The position numbers and the translations under genes are program-made. From the NCBI GenBank assembly GCA_017620015.1, contig JAFZRE010000026.1:114578-178577 (forward strand): a DNA stretch of 64,000 nucleotides, given 5' to 3'. The notes beneath the pieces were generated by a model. That model was not told the origin of the DNA. It saw only the letters and a list, made by a program, of their open reading frames with translations, and did no database searches. Positions 59,273 through 64,000 of this stretch are shown piece after piece; positions within the stretch are counted from its first letter, which is position 1, and each line of letters opens with the position of its first letter. This stretch comes from Bacteroidales bacterium. Lineage in GTDB: Bacteria > Bacteroidota > Bacteroidia > Bacteroidales > ML635J-15.

Positions 59273-61012
59273 ATGAGCATCATTCATAAAATATTGGCAA
59301 CTGCGACTTTGGTCACGGTTGCCTTTTTTGCATCTGCACAAGTGGAACAGCCGACAATGGTCGTGCAGGAACTTGACACCTTGGTTGACGAAACCTCGGG
59401 GCTGATATTTATTAATGGCAAATTGTGGACTCACAACGATTCTGGCGGCGAAGCAAAAATCTACTGCATCGATACCGTTAGCGGTCAAGTGATTGAAACA
59501 AAAGTTATTGCAGATGTAACAAACGATGATTGGGAAGACTTGGCGAAGGACAGGACGCACTTATATATAGGTAATTTCGGTTCTACAAGCAACAACAAGC
59601 AAATCCTGCGCATCAAGATTGAAGACCTTGAAAATCCCGACTTGGACACGCTTGTGCCTCGAATCATCAATTTTACCTACGGCAACAGCGATTATCCTGA
59701 GCCAGATTTTTCAGCAACTAGTACCCGATTCGACTGCGAGGCGATGATTGCAAAGGACGACACAATTTTCTTGTTCTCCAAAAACTGGATTGACCACAAG
59801 ACCTACCTATATGCTATTCCAAACAAGGCCAACTTTGAACATACTGTAATTCCTGTCGATACGCTTGAACTCGATTATCTTGTTTGCGGCGCAGATTACG
59901 ACTATGTCTCCAATACAGTTGCACTTGTCGGCTACACATATTCGACGTTCGATTCAAAGCCGCACATTACACTGCTTACAGGATTCGAAGGCAATAAGTT
60001 TTTCTCTGGAGAGCATACAAATCAGGAATTTACACAGCCGTCAAGCATTATGAACCAATCGGGAGGAATAACGTACAACCAGGTTGAAGGCATTGTGTTC
60101 CGTGATTCTGGCAGACTATGGGTCACTAACGAAAGGGTTGAAAAGTCGGTCTCATTATTAACACTTCGTATTCCGCCACATCTTCGCGAATTCAGGATAA
60201 CCAGTCCGCTGTCGGTAAATGACCCTGCATTGGAACCTACTTTTCCCGAAGAACCTGATCCGATAGAAATTATCATTGATACAGATGAAGATAGCCAGAC
60301 AATCCTTGAGGGTGATACTATTTCGTTTCTGGATATGTCAACTCAAAGTCCTACTTCATGGCAATGGACATTTGAAGGCGGAAATCCAGAATCTTCCAAC
60401 GAACAGAATCCGCAGGTCGTTTACAACACTGCAGGCAACTATAGCGTAACCCTCACGGCCGAAAATAGCACCAGCAGGACATCCCGGACATTCAGTGGCT
60501 ATATATCAGTATATGCGCCAGTTCATGCTGGCTTTACATTCGACCACGATACCATAAACGAAAACAATTCGGTGAATTTTACAAGCACAAGCACAAGCGC
60601 AACCACATTGCAATGGACTTTCGATGGGGGCAATCCAGAGACATCAACAGATGAGAATCCTCAGGTTACGTATTCCCGCGAAGGTACGTATTCTATAAGC
60701 CTAACCGCTTCGAATCCTGTGAGTTCAGACACTTACTCCGTTACAAACGCGATTGTTGTTAACGATATTGCCGAGAATAAAAGCAATAGCACAAACATCT
60801 ATCCAAATCCTGTATCGGAAACAATATTTTTAAGTTTCAACGAACCATATACCTTTGAATTTGTAAATGCAAGCGGGATTGTAGTACTGAAATCGAACAA
60901 GAAAACATTTGGGATGACGGAAGTTAGCACTTCGTTTATGAAATCAGGGAATTATATCGCACGGATATTTTTTGAAAACGGCAGCTGCGAATACAAATTT
61001 ATAAAACTTTAA
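59273..61012 (+). CDS. Secreted PKD-domain protein with T9SS sorting domain
   Basis: A 579-aa protein: a signal peptide (ending FASAQ), an N-terminal beta-propeller-like region (ETSGLIFINGKLWTHNDSGGEAKIY, GNFGS), two PKD domains (about 335-420 and 425-500; SWQWTFEGGNPESSNEQNP and LQWTFDGGNPETSTDENP), and a C-terminal type A T9SS signal (NIYPNPVSETIFLSF). It is likely surface-exposed or secreted. It follows fbp by only 2 nt, an unusual pairing of a metabolic and a surface gene. Confidence 0.85.
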   Translation: MSIIHKILATATLVTVAFFASAQVEQPTMVVQELDTLVDETSGLIFINGKLWTHNDSGGEAKIYCIDTVSGQVIETKVIADVTNDDWEDLAKDRTHLYIGNFGSTSNNKQILRIKIEDLENPDLDTLVPRIINFTYGNSDYPEPDFSATSTRFDCEAMIAKDDTIFLFSKNWIDHKTYLYAIPNKANFEHTVIPVDTLELDYLVCGADYDYVSNTVALVGYTYSTFDSKPHITLLTGFEGNKFFSGEHTNQEFTQPSSIMNQSGGITYNQVEGIVFRDSGRLWVTNERVEKSVSLLTLRIPPHLREFRITSPLSVNDPALEPTFPEEPDPIEIIIDTDEDSQTILEGDTISFLDMSTQSPTSWQWTFEGGNPESSNEQNPQVVYNTAGNYSVTLTAENSTSRTSRTFSGYISVYAPVHAGFTFDHDTINENNSVNFTSTSTSATTLQWTFDGGNPETSTDENPQVTYSREGTYSISLTASNPVSSDTYSVTNAIVVNDIAENKSNSTNIYPNPVSETIFLSFNEPYTFEFVNASGIVVLKSNKKTFGMTEVSTSFMKSGNYIARIFFENGSCEYKFIKL

Positions 61013-61046
61013 CTATTCATAAATTCAGCGTTAAGACCAAAAAGCA

Positions 61047-61054
61047 TAACTTTG
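61047..61054 (+). promoter_or_regulatory. -7 box TAACTTTG for the S46 peptidase gene
   Basis: A consensus match 38 nt before the ATG at 61092. Confidence 0.6.
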
Positions 61055-61091
61055 CACAAAAATTAATTTAAAAATAAAAAACATAATAATT

Positions 61092-63293
61092 ATGAAGAGA
61101 ATCAGCACTCTATTACTTTGCCTCTTTGCAGGCGCACTATGGCTGAACGCAACGCCCAATCCCGACGAGGGTATGTGGTTGCCGAACAAGATTGCACAGT
61201 TGAACTACGGACAGATGCAGAAACTCGGCTGCAAGCTCACCGCCGAGGAAATCTACAGCATCAACCATTCTTGCCTTAAGGACGCAATATTCCAATTGCA
61301 GTCTGCTGAAGGAAGTGGTTTCTGCACTGGCGAAATCGTAAGCAGGGAAGGTTTGCTTTTCACCAACCATCACTGCGGTTACGAATCAATAACCAAGCTC
61401 AGCACCACCGAGCACAACTACCTCGACAATGGTTACTGGGCAAAGAGCAAGGGCGAAGAACTTTCGTGTCCGTGGCTTAGAGTTAGCCGTGTTGTTCGCA
61501 TCGACGATGTTACCGACCGCGTACTCAAGGGTATAACTAACGAAACTCCCGAAGCCGAAAGAGCAAAGAAGGTTGGCGAAGCAATGAAGGAAATCGTTGC
61601 CGAAGCTACAAAGGACAACGAATACGAAGCATCGGTTGAAGAAATGTACAAGGGTGGCGAATACTACCTCTTTGTTTACGAAATCTTCGGTGATGTTCGT
61701 TTTGTAGGTGCTCCTCCTTCATCAATTGGTAAGTTCGGTGGCGATACCGACAACTGGATGTGGCCGCGTCACACTGGCGACTTCTCGATTTTCCGCGTTT
61801 ATATGTCGCCCGACGGCAAGCCTACCAAGAGCTACGACAAGAACAATGTACCTTACAAGCCTCTTCACTACCTCCCAGTTTCAATAAAGGGCGTAAAGGA
61901 AGGCGACTTCACAATGATTATGGGTTACCCGGGCAGCACCGAACGTTTCCTCTGCTCCTACGGTATGAAGTACAAACGCGACTGGTACAACCCGAGCGCA
62001 GTTAACGCTCTCGGCGTAAAGCTCGGCGCAATGAAGGAAGATATGGATGTTGACGACAACATTCGCCTCGCAATGGCCGACACCTACGCATCGCTCGCAA
62101 ACGGCTACAAGCTTTGGGGCGGTGAAATCGAAACCTTGAAGACCACCAACGCAATACAGCTCAAGGAAGAGGAAGAAGCTGCTTTCCAGAAATGGGCTAA
62201 TGCAAACGACAGCCGCAAGAAACTCTACGGAACAGTTCTCGACGAACTCAAGAGCACTTACGAATCGTACGGACAGGCAACTCAGGAAATGCTCCTCGTT
62301 TCGTTGCTTCTCAGCCAGGGTAGCGACATGACAATGAACTCGTTGCAGATGTTCATGCTTGCTCGCCTCCTCGAAGACGAAAAGGGCAATGCCGACCAGA
62401 TTAAGGATTTCTGCGCAGAATTCAAGGAAGGTGTTGACGAAATGTACCAGAACTACTATGTAAACACCGATAGAAAGTCATTCGAAAGAATGTTGAACCA
62501 CTATGTAAACACTATTCCTGCCGAAAGAAGAGTTTCTGCTTTCAGCGACTATCTGTTCAAGAACTTCAAGGGCAAAACCGAAGCCGAATCAATTTCGAAG
62601 TTCATAAATGCAGTTTACACCAAGTCGATTTTCACCGACAAGGCTCGTCTCGTTGCATTCCTCGACAAGCCTACCAAGAAGGCTCTCGACAGCGACCCGA
62701 TGTTTGGTTTTGCAAAGAGCGTTTACAGCGGAATTATGCCGTTGCAGGGCGCATTTGTAGGTCCTATGAACAAGATTGAAACTCTCGAAAGAGTTTACAC
62801 ACAGGGACTTCGCGAATTTGAAAAGGACAGAGTTTTCTATCCGGATGCAAACTCGACACTCCGTCTCACCTACGGAACAGTACAGAGCTATGTTCCACGC
62901 GACGGTGTAAAGTACAAATATTTGACCTACATCGACGGTATCATCGAAAAGGAAGACCCGACAAATCCGGAATTTGTTGTTCCGAAGGAACTCAAGGAAC
63001 TTTACAACAAGAAGCAGTATGGCCGCTATGCCGACGAAACTGGCAATCTTCCTGTTTGCTTCCTCAGCGACAACGATATCACCGGTGGTAACTCAGGTTC
63101 ACCAATCATCAACGGCAAGGGCGAACTCATTGGTCTTGCATTCGACGGCAACTGGGAATGGCTCTGCTCGAACCTCATCTTCAGCCCCGAAATGCAGAGA
63201 ACAATCAACGTTGATGCCCGCTATGTACTTTGGGTAATCGATGAACTCTACGGAGCAAAGAACCTCATCAACGAATTGGACATCAGGAAATAA
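61092..63293 (+). CDS. S46-family dipeptidyl peptidase (DPP7-like)
   Basis: A 733-aa secreted serine peptidase with a signal peptide (ending LWLNA). The catalytic His lies in FTNHHCG (about 90-96), and the catalytic Ser near 668 in TGGNSGSP. The residue in FDGNWEW (Gly near 686) is Gly, as in DPP7 with hydrophobic P1 preference, while DPP11 with Asp/Glu preference has Arg there. It removes dipeptides from peptide N-termini in the periplasm and suits an amino-acid-fermenting or peptide-using lifestyle. A strong terminator follows. Confidence 0.93.
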   Translation: MKRISTLLLCLFAGALWLNATPNPDEGMWLPNKIAQLNYGQMQKLGCKLTAEEIYSINHSCLKDAIFQLQSAEGSGFCTGEIVSREGLLFTNHHCGYESITKLSTTEHNYLDNGYWAKSKGEELSCPWLRVSRVVRIDDVTDRVLKGITNETPEAERAKKVGEAMKEIVAEATKDNEYEASVEEMYKGGEYYLFVYEIFGDVRFVGAPPSSIGKFGGDTDNWMWPRHTGDFSIFRVYMSPDGKPTKSYDKNNVPYKPLHYLPVSIKGVKEGDFTMIMGYPGSTERFLCSYGMKYKRDWYNPSAVNALGVKLGAMKEDMDVDDNIRLAMADTYASLANGYKLWGGEIETLKTTNAIQLKEEEEAAFQKWANANDSRKKLYGTVLDELKSTYESYGQATQEMLLVSLLLSQGSDMTMNSLQMFMLARLLEDEKGNADQIKDFCAEFKEGVDEMYQNYYVNTDRKSFERMLNHYVNTIPAERRVSAFSDYLFKNFKGKTEAESISKFINAVYTKSIFTDKARLVAFLDKPTKKALDSDPMFGFAKSVYSGIMPLQGAFVGPMNKIETLERVYTQGLREFEKDRVFYPDANSTLRLTYGTVQSYVPRDGVKYKYLTYIDGIIEKEDPTNPEFVVPKELKELYNKKQYGRYADETGNLPVCFLSDNDITGGNSGSPIINGKGELIGLAFDGNWEWLCSNLIFSPEMQRTINVDARYVLWVIDELYGAKNLINELDIRK

Positions 63294-63311
63294 TAAAAGC
63301 ATATAAAATTC

Positions 63312-63355
63312 AAAATGTGGGAATAGTTACGCAACTATTCCCACATTTTTTTTAT
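63312..63355 (+). terminator. Strong intrinsic terminator after the S46 gene
   Basis: 17-bp perfect arms (63312-63328 and 63333-63349) with a 4-nt loop ACGC, followed by a T-rich run. Confidence 0.92.
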
Positions 63356-63396
63356 TTTTTCACCTTTTCCTAGGCAACCTTTTCCATTTTTTTCGT

Positions 63397-63404
63397 TAGC
63401 TTTG
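63397..63404 (+). promoter_or_regulatory. -7 box TAGCTTTG for the last gene
   Basis: It lies 24 nt before the ATG at 63429. Confidence 0.6.
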
Positions 63405-63428
63405 TGTCTAATTTTAAATTTTATAGGT

Positions 63429-64000
63429 ATGAAGAAGTCTTTCCTCGTTCTTTCTCTGCTGTTTGCAACAATTTCCTTCGCTTCCGCCCAGGAATGGCAA
63501 TGGGCAAAAGGGTTCGGAGGTTCTTGTAATCAATCAAGAATAAATAACCAACCACACAATCTTGTACTTGACGCAGAAGGGAATTCGTACATATATGGCA
63601 CATACGGAGGAGGAACACAATTCAACGGAGAAGACTTGCCATTGTTTGCTGATAATAATTGCGGTGCATTCATAACAAAATTCGACTGTGGTGGCAATGT
63701 TGTATGGTACAAGGCTATTGCGCGTTCTGGACAACATAACTGCCGCGCCCAATATATGATACTAAAGAATAATCGCCTTTTCCTACAGGGAACCGTGCAT
63801 ATTGACAACTATTATAACACCTATTTTCTTGACACAACGGTTTATGGCAGTCTCCTAGAATACTACTACGCATATTATCCAGACAGCCTTACTTTTCCTT
63901 GGATTCCATATTCCGATTATACATATATAATGGAACTTGACCTTGACGGAAATATAATTGACTATAATCTGCTACAATTAAACAATCGTTTCCGTTGGGA
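63429..64000 (+). CDS. Secreted beta-propeller-like protein (partial, 5' part)
   Basis: The frame is open to the window end, giving about 190 residues. A signal peptide (ending FASAQ) is followed by EWQWAKGFGG, LDAEGNSYIYGTY, ITKFDCGGNVVWYKAI and MELDLDGNIIDY, the pattern of SBBP-type beta-propeller repeats that often precede T9SS sorting domains. The C-terminus lies outside the window. Confidence 0.75.
   Translation, partial: MKKSFLVLSLLFATISFASAQEWQWAKGFGGSCNQSRINNQPHNLVLDAEGNSYIYGTYGGGTQFNGEDLPLFADNNCGAFITKFDCGGNVVWYKAIARSGQHNCRAQYMILKNNRLFLQGTVHIDNYYNTYFLDTTVYGSLLEYYYAYYPDSLTFPWIPYSDYTYIMELDLDGNIIDYNLLQLNNRFRW

Noticed and set aside
1..64000. tRNA or rRNA genes
   Set aside because: No cloverleaf-like sequence with a GTTCRA-type T loop and no rRNA core sequence were recognised in the gaps by reading; a dedicated search was not possible.

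Overview
The window comes from a member of the Bacteroidota, most likely an uncultured Bacteroidales. The evidence is a recurring TAnnTTTG -7 promoter box upstream of many genes, C-terminal type IX secretion (T9SS) sorting domains with YPNP motifs, an S46 dipeptidyl peptidase, a BlaI/M56-TonB pair, membrane LytTR proteins, and a RluD-PASTA gene pair. I saw no rRNA or tRNA gene and no CRISPR array.

Layout. 0-6.7 kb: an unidentified gene end, a small unknown protein, a secreted alpha/beta hydrolase, a PaaK-type CoA ligase and a PlsC-like acyltransferase, then a Y1/HUH (RAYT-type) transposase and an aromatic amino acid ammonia-lyase of the Flavobacterium tyrosine ammonia-lyase type. This looks like part of an aromatic acyl pathway. 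6.7-11.5 kb: a minus-strand run rfbA-rfbC-rfbD (dTDP-rhamnose), a lipoprotein and a DUF4301 protein. 12.6-29.8 kb: two paralogous modules, each a membrane-anchored LytTR protein followed by small lipoprotein genes. Each of these lipoprotein genes is preceded, exactly 10 nt before its ATG, by a conserved 28-31 nt hairpin leader. The modules are split by a 12.8 kb integrated element (about 15,699-28,496) bounded by a 17-bp direct repeat. The element carries a tyrosine integrase, a Rep-like protein, a type I restriction-modification operon with two extra PD-(D/E)XK proteins, and an excisionase-like HTH protein. It appears to have inserted into the promoter of the second LytTR gene.

29.8-49.5 kb is largely housekeeping: mazG, a lipid A-type acyltransferase, nitroreductase, rluD, a PASTA protein, DAHP synthase/chorismate mutase, rpsP-rimM, ornithine carbamoyltransferase and carbamate kinase, a nitrilase-family amidase, a second acyltransferase, an IMPACT-family protein, a nucleoid-associated protein, agmatinase with a deoxyhypusine-synthase-like protein, and pheS. 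49.5-56.8 kb is AT-rich and accessory: a candidate structured RNA, an HTH protein, a ParE/RelE-type toxin-antitoxin pair, a paralogous-domain lipoprotein, a secreted protein with about 34-residue repeats, a solitary nucleotidyltransferase, and the M56-TonB/BlaI pair. 57-64 kb: pyrF, fbp, a PKD/T9SS protein, a DPP7-like S46 peptidase and the start of another secreted protein.

A second theme is short palindromic DNA. There are three copies of a 68-bp hairpin element, two copies of a 75-bp element with the same ends, clusters of CCTC-NNN-GAGG hairpins, and palindromes inside reading frames. The window also holds one intact and one nonsense-broken HUH transposase, of the kind known to act on such elements. 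The most interesting points are the fixed-spacing leader, the paralogous LytTR modules, the promoter-splitting element, the candidate RNA at 49.6 kb and the palindrome/transposase system.
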